Assembly: GCF_003075455.1 (NCBI RefSeq)
Contig: NZ_QDAE01000013.1
Span: 30,912 to 94,911 of the forward strand
DNA: 64,000 nt
DNA from: Arthrobacter sp. Bz4
GTDB taxonomy: Bacteria; Actinomycetota; Actinomycetes; Actinomycetales; Micrococcaceae
Reading direction: 5' to 3'
The notes beneath the pieces are model-generated. The model had not been told where the DNA came from. It was given only the letters and a program-made list of their open reading frames with translations, and searched no databases. Position numbers and translations under genes: made by a program. Positions 1-9,070 of the stretch are shown here, one piece after another (within the stretch, counting starts at the first letter, position 1; every line of letters starts with the position of its first letter).

Positions 1-857
1 AGGGGGGAGCCCGAGTGGGGTGCGCTCACGGCCAGCCACCACCACGAATCGGATTGGTCGACCCCCGTCAGGCTGACGCTCATCATTGCCGCCAGCGGGT
101 ATCTGCTGCCGTCGGGGGTCTGCAGCAGTGCCGCCAGACCGCCCAACGGGCCGAGGAGGTAGCCGCTGACGAGTTTCGCCGCCACGGCCAGGGTCGCACC
201 GGACACCACCAGGCCCAGTTGTACCCGTTTGTCCCGGAGTGGTAGACGGCCGATCGCCATGCCGATCAGGATGTAGCTCAGCCACTGCAACGCCGGGTAG
301 TAGCCGGTCACGGTGATGTCGGCGAGCAGCGTGGCTGGTTCCAGCAGCGTTTCCCAGAGCGGATTCCCACCAATCGACGGCGGATTGACCGTCTCGGCGA
401 TCCAGGGCCGCAGCAAATAGGCGGCGACCGGCGAAAGGAGCAGCCAGCCTGCTGCCCACCAGAGAAGCCGCCTGAACGGCATGGAGACGAACGGCAGCGC
501 CAGCAGGAACAGCACCCCGTAGTGGAAGAGGATGATGGCGATGTTGGTTTCCAGTCCGCCCAGCATCAGCCCGATCACCATGATGACGGCCGCACGTGCC
601 GCGATGCCCCGGCGGTCCATCCCGATGGCGTTGCGGTGGTGGATCCGGTTCCCTCCGGTCAACAGGGCAAGGCCGAGCCCGGCGACGACGGCGAACAGGG
701 CTGATGCCCGGCCGGAGAAAACCAGGGCCACCCATGACGCCTCGGCCGTGCCCGGAACGTACAGGGCAAAAATGTGGGTGCTCATCATCCCAAACAGCGC
801 CACACCGCGGGCGGCGTCGACCCCGCTCAGCCGGCGGGTTACCTTGCCAGATACCAT
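1..857 (-). CDS. Heparan-alpha-glucosaminide N-acetyltransferase-like / DUF418-type multi-pass membrane protein, truncated by the window edge
   Basis: An open frame on the minus strand runs from an ATG at 857 to the window edge without a stop, so only the N-terminal 285 residues or so are visible. It opens with RRLSGVDAARGVALFGMM, the signature of the DUF1624/DUF418 membrane acyltransferase-like families, and continues with several hydrophobic segments (for example around LVFSGRASALFAVVAGLGLA and a later ITVTGYYPALQWLSYILIG). Such proteins are integral to the cytoplasmic membrane and are thought to transfer acyl groups, but the substrate is unknown. It is divergent from dapA, with about 90 bp between them. 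DUF418 and DUF1624 cannot be separated from the visible part. Confidence 0.7.
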   Translation of the reverse strand, partial: MVSGKVTRRLSGVDAARGVALFGMMSTHIFALYVPGTAEASWVALVFSGRASALFAVVAGLGLALLTGGNRIHHRNAIGMDRRGIAARAAVIMVIGLMLGGLETNIAIILFHYGVLFLLALPFVSMPFRRLLWWAAGWLLLSPVAAYLLRPWIAETVNPPSIGGNPLWETLLEPATLLADITVTGYYPALQWLSYILIGMAIGRLPLRDKRVQLGLVVSGATLAVAAKLVSGYLLGPLGGLAALLQTPDGSRYPLAAMMSVSLTGVDQSDSWWWLAVSAPHSGSP

Positions 858-933
858 GACCTGATCGTCTCACAGCGGGGAGTCAGCCCCGCGGCGGCGA
901 TGTGCAGCGGAAGCTAAACGGTGTCGAACCGGG

Positions 934-939
934 TAACGT
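934..939 (+). promoter_or_regulatory. Putative -10 element of leaderless dapA
   Basis: TAACGT lies 7 nt before the ATG at 947, and no Shine-Dalgarno sequence is present. The hexamer sits inside a 6-bp inverted repeat, GGGTAA-CGTT-TTACCC (931-946). Confidence 0.4.
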
Positions 940-946
940 TTTACCC

Positions 947-1894
947 ATGGCTCAAACCGACACCCGCACCCTTCCCTTCGGCACCCTGGTCACAGCGATG
1001 GTGACCCCGTTCCACGCTGACGGCAGCGTGGACTTCGAGGCCACCGCCCAGCTCGCGACTCACCTGGTCGACGACGGCTGCGACGGCCTGGTGATCTCCG
1101 GGACCACCGGTGAGACCTCCACGCTGGAGGACCAGGAAAAGGAAGACCTGTTCCGGGTGGTCGTGGAAGCCGTGGGCGGGCGGGCGAAGGTCATCGCCGG
1201 CACCGGAACCAACCACACCTCGCACTCCATCGAGATGGCGCAGCGTGCCGTGCGCGCTGGCGTCGACGGACAACTGGTGGTCACCCCGTACTACAACAAG
1301 CCCACCCAGGCCGGTGTGCTGGCCCACTTCGAAGCGATTGCCGCTGCCACCGAGCTGCCCATCATGATCTACGACATCCCAGGCCGGTCCAGCATCCCGA
1401 TCCAGACCGAGACCATGATCCGGCTGGCAGACAATCCCAGGATTGTCGCGCTCAAGGATGCCAAAGCGGATTTCGCGGAGATCACCAGGGTGCTCGCCAA
1501 CACCACGCTCGACGTGTACTCGGGCGACGACGGCCTCACCCTCCCCTGGATGATGGCTGGCGGCGTCGGTGTGGTCAGTGTCAGCGCACACGTGGCCACC
1601 GCCCAGTTCAGGGCGCTGGTCGACGCCGCGGGCGCCGGGGACGTGGCCACCGCCCGCCGGATCCACTTTGAGCTCGACCCGGTGGTGCGCGCGGTGATGA
1701 CCCACATCCCCGGAGCCGTCTCGGCGAAGCAGATCCTCAAACGGCAGGGGCTGATCCCCAACGCTGCGGTGCGGCTGCCCCTGGTCGGACCCACCGCCGT
1801 CGAGATGGAAACCGTGCTCGCCGACCTGGCCGAAGCGGGGATGAACTTCGACCGCCCGCGCTCCACCCGGACCGCTGACGGAACACCCGCATGA
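947..1894 (+). CDS. dapA: 4-hydroxy-tetrahydrodipicolinate synthase
   Basis: DapA condenses pyruvate with aspartate semialdehyde in the diaminopimelate/lysine branch that feeds peptidoglycan. The 315-residue product has the family's TIM-barrel motifs: GTTGE near residue 50, catalytic Tyr142 in MIYDIPGRS and the Schiff-base Lys170 in ALKDAK. The frame is open upstream to a GTG at 902, but the ATG at 947 gives the usual length and has a -10-like TAACGT 7 nt upstream, suggesting a leaderless mRNA. The stop overlaps the start of the RNase J gene (ATGA), a neighbourhood common in actinobacteria. Confidence 0.96.
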   Translation: MAQTDTRTLPFGTLVTAMVTPFHADGSVDFEATAQLATHLVDDGCDGLVISGTTGETSTLEDQEKEDLFRVVVEAVGGRAKVIAGTGTNHTSHSIEMAQRAVRAGVDGQLVVTPYYNKPTQAGVLAHFEAIAAATELPIMIYDIPGRSSIPIQTETMIRLADNPRIVALKDAKADFAEITRVLANTTLDVYSGDDGLTLPWMMAGGVGVVSVSAHVATAQFRALVDAAGAGDVATARRIHFELDPVVRAVMTHIPGAVSAKQILKRQGLIPNAAVRLPLVGPTAVEMETVLADLAEAGMNFDRPRSTRTADGTPA

Positions 1895-3582
1895 CGGTAT
1901 CGGCCGCCACCGCACTCATCGCCCCACCAGAACTCGCACCGGGCGTTCTGCGCATCGTCCCCCTGGGCGGCCTCGGCGAAATCGGTCGGAACATGGCGGT
2001 GTTCGAACTGGACGGAAAACTCCTGATCGTCGACTGTGGGGTGCTGTTTCCCGAGGAAAACCAGCCCGGCGTCGACCTGATCCTCCCCGACTTTTCGTAC
2101 CTCGAGGACCGGCTCGACGACGTCGTCGGACTGGTCCTGACGCACGGTCATGAGGACCACATTGGCGCTGTTCCGTATCTGCTGCGGCACAAAAAAGACA
2201 TCCCGCTGATCGGCTCCCAGCTCACGTTGGCCCTGATCGAAGCGAAACTGCAGGAACACCGGATCACCCCCTACACCCTCACCGTCACCGAGGGGCAGAT
2301 TGAACAGTTCGGACCGTTCGAGTGCGAGTTCGTGGCGGTCAACCACTCCATCCCGGATGCCCTCGCGGTCTTCATCCGCACCAGCGCAGGAAACGTTTTG
2401 CACACCGGCGACTTCAAGATGGACCAGTTGCCCCTGGACGGGCGCATCACCGACCTGAGGGCGTTCGCGCGGCTCGGCGAAGAGGGAGTTGACCTCCTCA
2501 TGGTCGACTCGACCAACGCCGACGTGCCCGGTTTCACCACCGCCGAACGCGAGATCGGACCGGTCCTGAACCGGCTGTTTGGGCAGGTCACCAAACGGAT
2601 CATCGTCGCGTCGTTCTCGTCCCACATCCACCGGGTACAGCAAGTGCTCGACGCCGCCGAAGCGCACGGGCGTTTCGTCTGCTTCGCCGGCCGCTCGATG
2701 GTGCGGAACATGGCCATCGCCGCGAAGCTCGGCTACCTCAGGGTTCCCGACGGCATTCTCGTGGACATCAAGAACGTGGACACCCTGCCGGACGACAAGG
2801 TGGTTCTCATGTCCACCGGCTCCCAGGGTGAGCCGATGGCCGCCCTGTCCCGGATGGCCAACGGCGACCACCGGATCATCGTCGGCAAGGGCGACACCGT
2901 GATCCTCGCGTCCTCACTGATCCCGGGCAACGAGAACGCCGTGTTCAGGGTCATCAACGGGCTGCTCAAGCTCGGCGCCGACGTCATCCACAAGGGCAAC
3001 GAAAAGGTCCACGTGTCCGGGCACGCTGCAGCCGGTGAGTTGCTGTACTGCTACAACATCCTCAGGCCCCGGAACGTCATGCCCGTCCACGGCGAAACCC
3101 GCCACCTGATTGCCAACGCCCGGCTCGCCGAGCAGATCGGGATCCCGAGCGAAAACGTGCTGCTCACCGACGACGGTTCGGTCATTGACCTGGTGGGCGG
3201 GGTAGCCCGCGTGGTCGGGGCGGTGGAATGCGGTTTCGTCTATGTGGACGGGTCGAGCATCGGCGAGATCACCGACGCCGACCTGAAGGACCGCCGGGTC
3301 CTCGGCGAGGAGGGGTTCATCTCCATCGTCACGGTGGTCAACAGGAGCACCGGCAAGATCGTGTCCGGTCCCGACATCCACGCCCGGGGTTTCGCCGAAG
3401 ACGACTCGGTGTTCGATGAGATCAAGCCCAAACTCAACGCCGCACTCGAAGAAGCAGTAATGAGCAACAAGGACCACACCGTCTACCAGCTGCAACAGGT
3501 GGTCCGCCGGGTGATTGGTACCTGGGTGAATAGGCGCTACCGCCGCCGGCCGATGATCATTCCGGTGGTCATGGAGGCGTAG
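1891..3582 (+). CDS. rnj: Ribonuclease J
   Basis: RNase J is a metallo-beta-lactamase/beta-CASP nuclease with 5'-3' exonuclease and endonuclease activity in mRNA decay and rRNA maturation. The 563-residue product shows the zinc-binding motif H85-G-H87-E-D89-H90 (LTHGHEDHIG), a second metal-ligand region LHTGDFKMD, the beta-CASP region (IIVASFSSHIHRVQQ) and a late MPVHGETRHL motif, followed by the C-terminal domain. Its ATG overlaps the dapA stop by 4 nt, which suggests translational coupling. Length and motif order match the family. Confidence 0.95.
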   Translation: MTVSAATALIAPPELAPGVLRIVPLGGLGEIGRNMAVFELDGKLLIVDCGVLFPEENQPGVDLILPDFSYLEDRLDDVVGLVLTHGHEDHIGAVPYLLRHKKDIPLIGSQLTLALIEAKLQEHRITPYTLTVTEGQIEQFGPFECEFVAVNHSIPDALAVFIRTSAGNVLHTGDFKMDQLPLDGRITDLRAFARLGEEGVDLLMVDSTNADVPGFTTAEREIGPVLNRLFGQVTKRIIVASFSSHIHRVQQVLDAAEAHGRFVCFAGRSMVRNMAIAAKLGYLRVPDGILVDIKNVDTLPDDKVVLMSTGSQGEPMAALSRMANGDHRIIVGKGDTVILASSLIPGNENAVFRVINGLLKLGADVIHKGNEKVHVSGHAAAGELLYCYNILRPRNVMPVHGETRHLIANARLAEQIGIPSENVLLTDDGSVIDLVGGVARVVGAVECGFVYVDGSSIGEITDADLKDRRVLGEEGFISIVTVVNRSTGKIVSGPDIHARGFAEDDSVFDEIKPKLNAALEEAVMSNKDHTVYQLQQVVRRVIGTWVNRRYRRRPMIIPVVMEA

Positions 3583-3609
3583 CAGCCGAAACCGGCAGCA
3601 GGCCTGCTC

Positions 3610-3624
3610 GCCGGGACTCCCGGC
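3610..3624 (+). terminator. Short GC hairpin after rnj
   Basis: GCCGGG-ACT-CCCGGC is a perfect 6-bp stem 28 bp after the rnj stop. It has no T-run, so its role as a terminator is weakly supported. Confidence 0.25.
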
Positions 3625-3736
3625 TCACCGGGCAGAGCTGTCGATGCTCGGCGGACGCCCCCACCTGCCGAGCAGCACTGCATGCGGCAACGCAGATCCG
3701 GCCGCGTATGTCCGGGGAATCCGGGGCTATGTCCGG

Positions 3737-3742
3737 TACCGT
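3737..3742 (+). promoter_or_regulatory. Putative -10 element of leaderless ftsK
   Basis: TACCGT is placed 7 nt before the ATG at 3750. This spacing is shared with many other genes in the window and supports that ATG over the upstream ones at 3708 and 3729. Confidence 0.4.
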
Positions 3743-3749
3743 TGGCACT

Positions 3750-6668
3750 ATGGCGACTCGTACTTCCCCGGACCCCAGAGGTTCACAGCAGTCGCGCGGT
3801 AAGAACACCTCGGCTGCTGCGCGTTCAACTTCGGGCCGTAGCGGCGCAAACAAAAGCGGTGGCAACACCCGGCAACCCACCAAACAGCAGCCCGCGCTGC
3901 CCGGGGACACGCTTCCTCTGCCTCTGCGCGCACTCCGGGGGCTGTGGATGGGGGCCGCCCACATGGTCGCCTCGGGTATCCGCAAGTTCGGGCACGACGT
4001 CCACCCGGACAAGGAGCTCCGCCGGGACGGTACCGGCCTGTTCCTGATGATCCTCAGCGTGGCAGTCGCCGCAGTCGAGTGGTGGGCGCTCACGGGGCCC
4101 GGCGCCGATGTGGTGCACGCTGTCGCCGCTGGAACCTTCGGTTGGATGGCGCTGCTTGTGCCGTTCATGCTGCTGATCGGCGCGGTGCGCCTCTTCAGGT
4201 ATCCGGAGAACCACCGGGCCAACAACCGGGTGGGCATTGGGATGACCATTGCCCTGTTCGCGGGTTCAGGTATCGCCCACCTCTCGGGGGGAGCGCCAGC
4301 CCTCGCCGACGGTTTCGAACGCCTCTGGCAGGCCGGGGGAGTGGTCGGCTTCCTCGTGGCCGGCCCGCTCAGCGGAATCCTGACCGAATGGCCGGTGATC
4401 GTGCTGCTCTCGGCACTCATTTTCCTGAGCCTGCTGATCATTACCGCCACCCCGTTCCGCCACATCCCCTCCCGGCTGCGCGCCCTGTATGAGCACCTGA
4501 TGGGCCAGGACCTCATCGAGCGGGACCAGCAGGGCACCAAGGAACGGGGAACCGACCCGGCCACCGAAAAACATGATCAAAGCTACCTCGACGAGCGCCA
4601 CTCGGCACCCGGCAGGAAACCCAAACGCAAGATGCGTCTCTTCGGACGCGATCGTGCGGCCGACCGCGCCCAGGCCGAGCTTGACGGGTACGTCGGTGAT
4701 GAAGCATTCGAGCGGGCAGTCCTGGCCGACGACGACGACGACACCCAGCACCAGACTCAGGCGCACCAGGCGGCGCCGGTCCCCACCGAACCGCGGGTAC
4801 CACCGGGCGTCCGGCGTCCCACCCAGCAGGAACGCGCCACCGAGAAGATCAAACAGGATCATGGCATCCCCACAGATCCCAACGACCGCGCCCACGACCC
4901 CGGTGGCAACCCTGAACCGGCCACCGAGGCGATGGCGGTCCTCCCTGCCCCCGCACCACAGGTACCGTCCAATCCGGTGCAGCCGCAGATCCCGCCGACC
5001 CCCATGCCGCAGCGCACCGAGCAGCTGCAGCTGGCCGGCGACGTCACGTACACCCTGCCGCCGTCGGACTACCTGCCCGCCGGTACCCCGCCCAAGGAAC
5101 GGTCCGAAGCCAACGACTCTGTGGTCGCAGCCCTGACCCACACCCTCGACCAGTTCCACGTTGACGCGAAGGTCACGGGGTTCTCCCGCGGCCCCACTGT
5201 CACCCGCTACGAAATCGAGCTGGCGCCGGGCACCAAGGTGGAACGGGTGACCGCGCTGTCCAAGAACATCTCCTACGCCGTCGCGAGTTCCGACGTCCGC
5301 ATCCTGTCCCCGATTCCGGGCAAGTCGGCCATCGGCATCGAGATCCCCAACACCGACCGTGAAACGGTGTCACTGGGCGACGTGCTGCGGTCCGGCAACG
5401 CCCGCAAGAGCGAACACCCGATGGTGATGGGTGTCGGCAAGGACGTTGAGGGCGGGTTCGTCGTCGCCAACCTGGCCAAGATGCCCCACCTGCTGGTTGC
5501 CGGTGCCACCGGTGCCGGTAAATCATCGTTCGTGAACTCCATGATCACCTCGATCCTGATGCGCTCCACCCCCGACGAGGTGCGCATGGTGATGGTCGAC
5601 CCCAAGCGGGTGGAGCTCACCGCCTACGAAGGCGTGCCGCACCTGATCACGCCCATCATCACCAGCCCCAAGAAGGCCGCTGAGGCGCTGCAGTGGGTAG
5701 TCCGTGAAATGGACACCCGCTACGACGATCTCGCCAACTACGGCTACAAGCACATCGATGACTTCAACAAGGCGGTCCGGAACGGGAAGGTCATGCCGCC
5801 CGAGGGTTCCAAGCGCGTGGTGCGCCCGTACCCGTATCTGCTGGTCATCGTCGACGAGCTCGCCGACCTGATGATGGTCGCCCCGCGCGACGTCGAGGAC
5901 TCGATCGTGCGCATCACCCAGCTGGCGCGCGCCGCCGGCATCCACCTGGTGCTCGCCACCCAGCGGCCATCGGTCGACGTCGTCACCGGCCTGATCAAAG
6001 CCAACGTTCCGTCCCGGATGGCGTTCGCGACGTCGTCGGTCACCGACTCCCGCGTGGTCCTGGACCAGCCGGGCGCCGAGAAGCTCATCGGTCAGGGCGA
6101 CGCACTGTTCCTGCCCATGGGGGCATCCAAGCCCATGCGCGTGCAGGGCGCCTGGGTCACCGAGTCCGAAATCCACCGGGTGGTGGAACACGTCAAGGGC
6201 CAGCTGAAGGCCAACTATCGTGAGGATGTGGCGGTCGAGGCGCCGAAGAAGCAGATCGACGACGACATCGGCGACGACCTCGACGTTCTCCTGCAGGCCA
6301 CGGAACTGGTGGTCACCACCCAGTTCGGTTCCACGTCCATGCTGCAGCGTAAACTGCGGGTCGGCTTCGCCAAGGCGGGCCGGCTCATGGACCTGTTGGA
6401 GTCCCGCGGTGTGGTGGGTCCCTCGGAAGGCTCAAAGGCCCGCGACGTCCTGGTCAAGCCTGATGACCTGGCAGCGGTACTCGGCGCCATGCGCGGTGAC
6501 GGACCCGTGTCCGTCCCCGATGAGCCGGCGCCCAGTGCCCCGCAGGCACCACCGATCGACCTGGTGGCCGACGATCTCGAGGCTCGCCGCCAGGCGGGCC
6601 AGTACCATGACGGCTCGGACGACGACGATGACGGCTCAACTGACGCCTGGAGCCTCACGGGAAGGTAG
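3750..6668 (+). CDS. ftsK: DNA translocase FtsK/SpoIIIE family
   Basis: FtsK pumps DNA at the division septum and helps resolve chromosome dimers. The product (972 residues from this start) has a basic N-terminus, about four hydrophobic membrane segments in the first 230 residues, a long acidic/proline-rich linker, and a RecA-like motor with Walker A GATGAGKSS (near residue 585) and Walker B LLVIVDELADLMM. A C-terminal winged-helix gamma domain (LVVTTQFGSTSMLQRKLRVG) would read KOPS-type sequences. ATGs at 3708 and 3729 are in frame, but 3750 has a -10-like hexamer at leaderless spacing. It is followed 9 bp later by pgsA. Confidence 0.95.
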   Translation: MATRTSPDPRGSQQSRGKNTSAAARSTSGRSGANKSGGNTRQPTKQQPALPGDTLPLPLRALRGLWMGAAHMVASGIRKFGHDVHPDKELRRDGTGLFLMILSVAVAAVEWWALTGPGADVVHAVAAGTFGWMALLVPFMLLIGAVRLFRYPENHRANNRVGIGMTIALFAGSGIAHLSGGAPALADGFERLWQAGGVVGFLVAGPLSGILTEWPVIVLLSALIFLSLLIITATPFRHIPSRLRALYEHLMGQDLIERDQQGTKERGTDPATEKHDQSYLDERHSAPGRKPKRKMRLFGRDRAADRAQAELDGYVGDEAFERAVLADDDDDTQHQTQAHQAAPVPTEPRVPPGVRRPTQQERATEKIKQDHGIPTDPNDRAHDPGGNPEPATEAMAVLPAPAPQVPSNPVQPQIPPTPMPQRTEQLQLAGDVTYTLPPSDYLPAGTPPKERSEANDSVVAALTHTLDQFHVDAKVTGFSRGPTVTRYEIELAPGTKVERVTALSKNISYAVASSDVRILSPIPGKSAIGIEIPNTDRETVSLGDVLRSGNARKSEHPMVMGVGKDVEGGFVVANLAKMPHLLVAGATGAGKSSFVNSMITSILMRSTPDEVRMVMVDPKRVELTAYEGVPHLITPIITSPKKAAEALQWVVREMDTRYDDLANYGYKHIDDFNKAVRNGKVMPPEGSKRVVRPYPYLLVIVDELADLMMVAPRDVEDSIVRITQLARAAGIHLVLATQRPSVDVVTGLIKANVPSRMAFATSSVTDSRVVLDQPGAEKLIGQGDALFLPMGASKPMRVQGAWVTESEIHRVVEHVKGQLKANYREDVAVEAPKKQIDDDIGDDLDVLLQATELVVTTQFGSTSMLQRKLRVGFAKAGRLMDLLESRGVVGPSEGSKARDVLVKPDDLAAVLGAMRGDGPVSVPDEPAPSAPQAPPIDLVADDLEARRQAGQYHDGSDDDDDGSTDAWSLTGR

Positions 6669-6671
6669 CCT
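6666..6671 (+). promoter_or_regulatory. Putative -10 element of leaderless pgsA
   Basis: TAGCCT overlaps the ftsK stop codon and lies 6 nt before the GTG start of pgsA, which has no Shine-Dalgarno sequence. Confidence 0.35.
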
Positions 6672-6677
6672 TATGCC

Positions 6678-7304
6678 GTGAGTATTCCTCCGGCCAAACA
6701 GGTCCCTACGCTGAACATTGCCAACGTCCTTACGGTGGTGCGGATCCTTCTGGTCCCGTTCTTCATCTGGTTTCTGCTCCTGGACGACTCGGCCGCCGAT
6801 GACTCGGGCGGGCTTTTCCGCTGGCTGGCGGTGGCGGTGTTCGCCGTCGCGATCTACACCGATAAACTCGACGGCGACCTGGCTCGGAGCCGCGGGCTAA
6901 TCACCGACTTTGGGAAAATTGCCGACCCTATCGCCGACAAACTGCTCATAGGTGCCGCACTGATCCTGCTCTCTGTCATGGGAGAACTCTGGTGGTGGGT
7001 CACCATCGTGATCCTGGTCCGCGAACTGGGCATCACCGTGCTGCGGTTCGCCGTCATCCGCTACGGAGTGATGCCAGCCTCACGGGGCGGGAAACTCAAA
7101 ACAGTCATCCAGACCTTCGCCATCTTCCTCTACCTGCTGCCACTGGCCGGGGTGCTCGGTGACTGGTATTCCTGGGTGGCCATCACGGTGATGCTGGCAG
7201 CCGTCGCCGTCACCGTCGTCACCGGGATTGACTACATTATCCAGGCGATCCGGCTCCGGCGTGATGCGCTTTCAACCGGGCACCCCGGCAGCCCGACGTC
7301 GTAG
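6678..7304 (+). CDS. pgsA: CDP-diacylglycerol--glycerol-3-phosphate 3-phosphatidyltransferase
   Basis: This CDP-alcohol phosphatidyltransferase makes phosphatidylglycerol phosphate, the committed step to anionic phospholipids, in the cytoplasmic membrane. The 208-residue protein contains the complete family motif D-x2-DG-x2-AR-x8-G-x3-D-x3-D (starting at DKLDGDLARSRG and ending PIADK) and several hydrophobic helices. A GTG start 9 bp after ftsK fits the family N-terminus (NIANVLTVVRILLVP). The relatives PgsA and PgsA2/cardiolipin synthase share the motif; the ftsK-pgsA-cinA context favours PgsA. Confidence 0.93.
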   Translation: MSIPPAKQVPTLNIANVLTVVRILLVPFFIWFLLLDDSAADDSGGLFRWLAVAVFAVAIYTDKLDGDLARSRGLITDFGKIADPIADKLLIGAALILLSVMGELWWWVTIVILVRELGITVLRFAVIRYGVMPASRGGKLKTVIQTFAIFLYLLPLAGVLGDWYSWVAITVMLAAVAVTVVTGIDYIIQAIRLRRDALSTGHPGSPTS

Positions 7305-7315
7305 GCGCGGCACCG

Positions 7316-7828
7316 ATGGAACCGTTAGTTCCCGCTGGGCCTGCCGCAGAGGTGATCCGCCAGGCAACAGCCTGTCACCTCACCATCGCCACTGCCGAGT
7401 CGCTGACCGCCGGGATGGTCAGCGCCGCGCTGGGCTCGGTGCCGGGCGCATCCGCGGTGTTGCAGGGTGGGGCGGTGACCTACCAGAACCAGATCAAGGT
7501 GGACATTCTCGGCGTCGACCCCGCAGGGATCGCCGCGACCGGGGCGGTGGACGCCGTCGTCGCACGCCAGATGGCGGAAGGCGCACGGCGCGTCTTCGAC
7601 GCCGATCTGGGCGTTTCCACCACCGGAGCAGCGGGACCCGAGCCACACGCCGGTAAGGCGGTGGGCACCGTCTTCGTGGCCGTAGCATCAGCGGCCGGGA
7701 CGACGGTGAACGAATACCTGTTCGACGGCGACCGGGAGTCGGTCCGGAGGCACGCCTGTGCCGCCGCACTGAATCTGCTGGGCGCCGTGTTACGCGACCA
7801 GGCCGCAGGGAACAAATCCCAGGACTGA
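7316..7828 (+). CDS. cinA: CinA C-terminal-domain protein (nicotinamide-nucleotide amidohydrolase PncC-like)
   Basis: The 170-residue product corresponds to the stand-alone C-terminal CinA domain, which deamidates nicotinamide mononucleotide in NAD recycling. Family sequences are visible: TAESLTAGMVSAALGSVPGAS, STTGAAGPEPHAGKAVGTVF and a late arginine-containing stretch FDGDRESVRRHA. It starts 11 bp after pgsA and precedes the clgR regulator, a conserved actinobacterial order. There is no N-terminal molybdopterin-binding-like domain, so it is not full-length CinA. Confidence 0.92.
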   Translation: MEPLVPAGPAAEVIRQATACHLTIATAESLTAGMVSAALGSVPGASAVLQGGAVTYQNQIKVDILGVDPAGIAATGAVDAVVARQMAEGARRVFDADLGVSTTGAAGPEPHAGKAVGTVFVAVASAAGTTVNEYLFDGDRESVRRHACAAALNLLGAVLRDQAAGNKSQD

Positions 7829-8041
7829 ACAGTTATCATTACTGTCAGCCATTGAACAGGTTGACAGCTTAGGCTTGAAACTACCAAGCCGGTACACCTT
7901 CCTAAGGAGACACCGGATCAATTGCAACGAGGGAGCATGGCGATTCAGATGGTAAAGCAACCCGTATCCATTAACGGAGTAGTCCGTTGGCGGGATGTGG
8001 GGTTGGCGGAAGATGCACAGCGCAAGCCGAAGGAGCGCAAA

Positions 8042-8389
8042 ATGGTAGTGCTACGCCATGAGATCGGCGATGTCCTGCGGGACGTCCGCCAGCGGCAGGG
8101 CCGCACACTACGCGAGGTTTCGCATAGTGCTCGAGTCTCCCTCGGTTACCTCAGCGAGGTAGAGCGGGGCCAGAAGGAAGCATCGTCTGAGCTCCTGTCC
8201 TCGATCTGCACCGCGCTCGATGTTCCGTTGTCCCTCATGCTCCGCGAAGTCAGCGATCGTCTCGCCGAGGCAGAGGGCGTATCAGTCCCTGACACGGTGC
8301 CCCAGGAATTCGCCCGGGCGTTTGTCGACGACATCCCGGCCGACCTATCCGAGGATTTCAGCCGCGGACTGGCCGCAACGAACCGCTAA
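8042..8389 (+). CDS. clgR: Helix-turn-helix transcriptional regulator, ClgR type
   Basis: ClgR is an XRE-family activator of clp protease and other stress genes in actinobacteria. The 115-residue product has a Cro/C1-type HTH ([20 protein letters not shown], then [18 protein letters not shown]) directly after [14 protein letters not shown], which is where ClgR proteins usually begin. The ATG at 8042 has an excellent AAGGAG ribosome site at 8030-8035, 6 nt upstream. The frame stays open upstream to 7922 with further ATGs at 7937 and 7949 (the latter starting [10 protein letters not shown]), so an N-terminally longer form is possible. Placement downstream of cinA and before recA is typical. Confidence 0.9.
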   Translation: MVVLRHEIGDVLRDVRQRQGRTLREVSHSARVSLGYLSEVERGQKEASSELLSSICTALDVPLSLMLREVSDRLAEAEGVSVPDTVPQEFARAFVDDIPADLSEDFSRGLAATNR

Positions 8390-8412
8390 CTCAGCGTCCA
8401 CAGCGATTTGAC

Positions 8413-8444
8413 TGAAGCCCGCCGGAACACTCCGGCGGGCTTCA
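8413..8444. terminator. Strong hairpin between convergent clgR and marR
   Basis: A perfect 13-bp stem, TGAAGCCCGCCGG / CCGGCGGGCTTCA, has a 6-nt loop. It lies between two convergent genes and could end transcription from either side. It abuts the tandem repeat at 8444-8499. Confidence 0.75.
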
Positions 8445-8499
8445 GTGTGTTGTCAACAGCGTGTTATCAACAGCGTGTTATCAACAGTGTGTTGTCAAT
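8444..8499. repeat. Four 14-bp tandem repeats overlapping the marR stop
   Basis: Four units of about AGYGTGTTRTCAAC run back-to-back; units 2 and 3 are identical and units 1 and 4 differ at a few bases. The last unit contains the first base of the marR stop codon (minus strand). On the minus strand each unit carries TTGAYAA, so TGA and TAA stops recur every 14 bp and therefore cover all three frames. Confidence 0.9.
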
Positions 8500-8972
8500 C
8501 ACCAGTTGTCTTTGGTGTACGTCTCATTGAGTTGGGCAATCAGGGTCCCCAGGGTGGTGAGGTCCTTGACATCCCAGTCGTCCATCAGGTTGTGGAACGC
8601 TTCCTTACGGGCGGTCTGGGCGGCGACCAGCTGCTTCGAGCCGGCGGGGGTCAGGGTAATCGACTGGGCCCGGCCATCGAGCGGGTCGGCTTCCTTCTGG
8701 ACCAGGCCGAGTTGTTCGAGCATCGCTATCTGCCGGCTGACCGATGGTTTGCCGACGCCGATACTCGCCGCGATGTCGGTCAGCCGCATGGCGCCCTCCC
8801 GCTGAAGGATCACCAGCAGGCCGTAGGCGGCCGGTTCCATGTCCGGGTGGACGCGCCGGGCCACCTTGTAGGAGTTCGATCGTGCCCTCCGCCACAGCAT
8901 GCTCAGTTGTTGTTCCAATGCCTGGATGGCAGTGTCTACGGCGGGATCGGCTTCACGGTGCTCGGCTGTCAT
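8499..8972 (-). CDS. MarR family transcriptional regulator
   Basis: The 157-residue protein has the MarR winged-helix arrangement: a dimerisation helix (TAIQALEQQLSMLWRRARSN), then HTH segments (AYGLLVILQREGAMRLTDIA, ASIGVGKPSVSRQIAMLEQL) and the beta-wing with the conserved DPLDGRAQSITLTPAG. Such proteins repress genes for efflux, detoxification or stress and respond to small ligands; the target here is unknown. The minus-strand frame opens at 9044, but MTAEHREADPAVDTAI at 8972 matches usual MarR N-termini; 8981 is an alternative. The stop lies within the 14-bp tandem repeat. Confidence 0.88.
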   Translation of the reverse strand: MTAEHREADPAVDTAIQALEQQLSMLWRRARSNSYKVARRVHPDMEPAAYGLLVILQREGAMRLTDIAASIGVGKPSVSRQIAMLEQLGLVQKEADPLDGRAQSITLTPAGSKQLVAAQTARKEAFHNLMDDWDVKDLTTLGTLIAQLNETYTKDNW

Positions 8973-9070
8973 GTGCTTCATTCTATGGTTACGCACACAA
9001 TCGCTCATCAACCGGCCCCGAAAGCGGGCCAGCAAGTCAGCCAACTCAGAGACAGTGAGAGGATTACATC

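Noticed and set aside
941..2871. Long open frames antisense to dapA and rnj
   Set aside because: They are high-GC shadow frames with no recognisable domains, opposite two well-supported genes.
8451..8499. TTATCAACA/TTGTCAACA units resembling DnaA boxes
   Set aside because: Each is at least one mismatch from TTWTCCACA, and they are copies of one 14-bp repeat that also covers the marR stop. The region is not near dnaA or dnaN, so an origin is unlikely.
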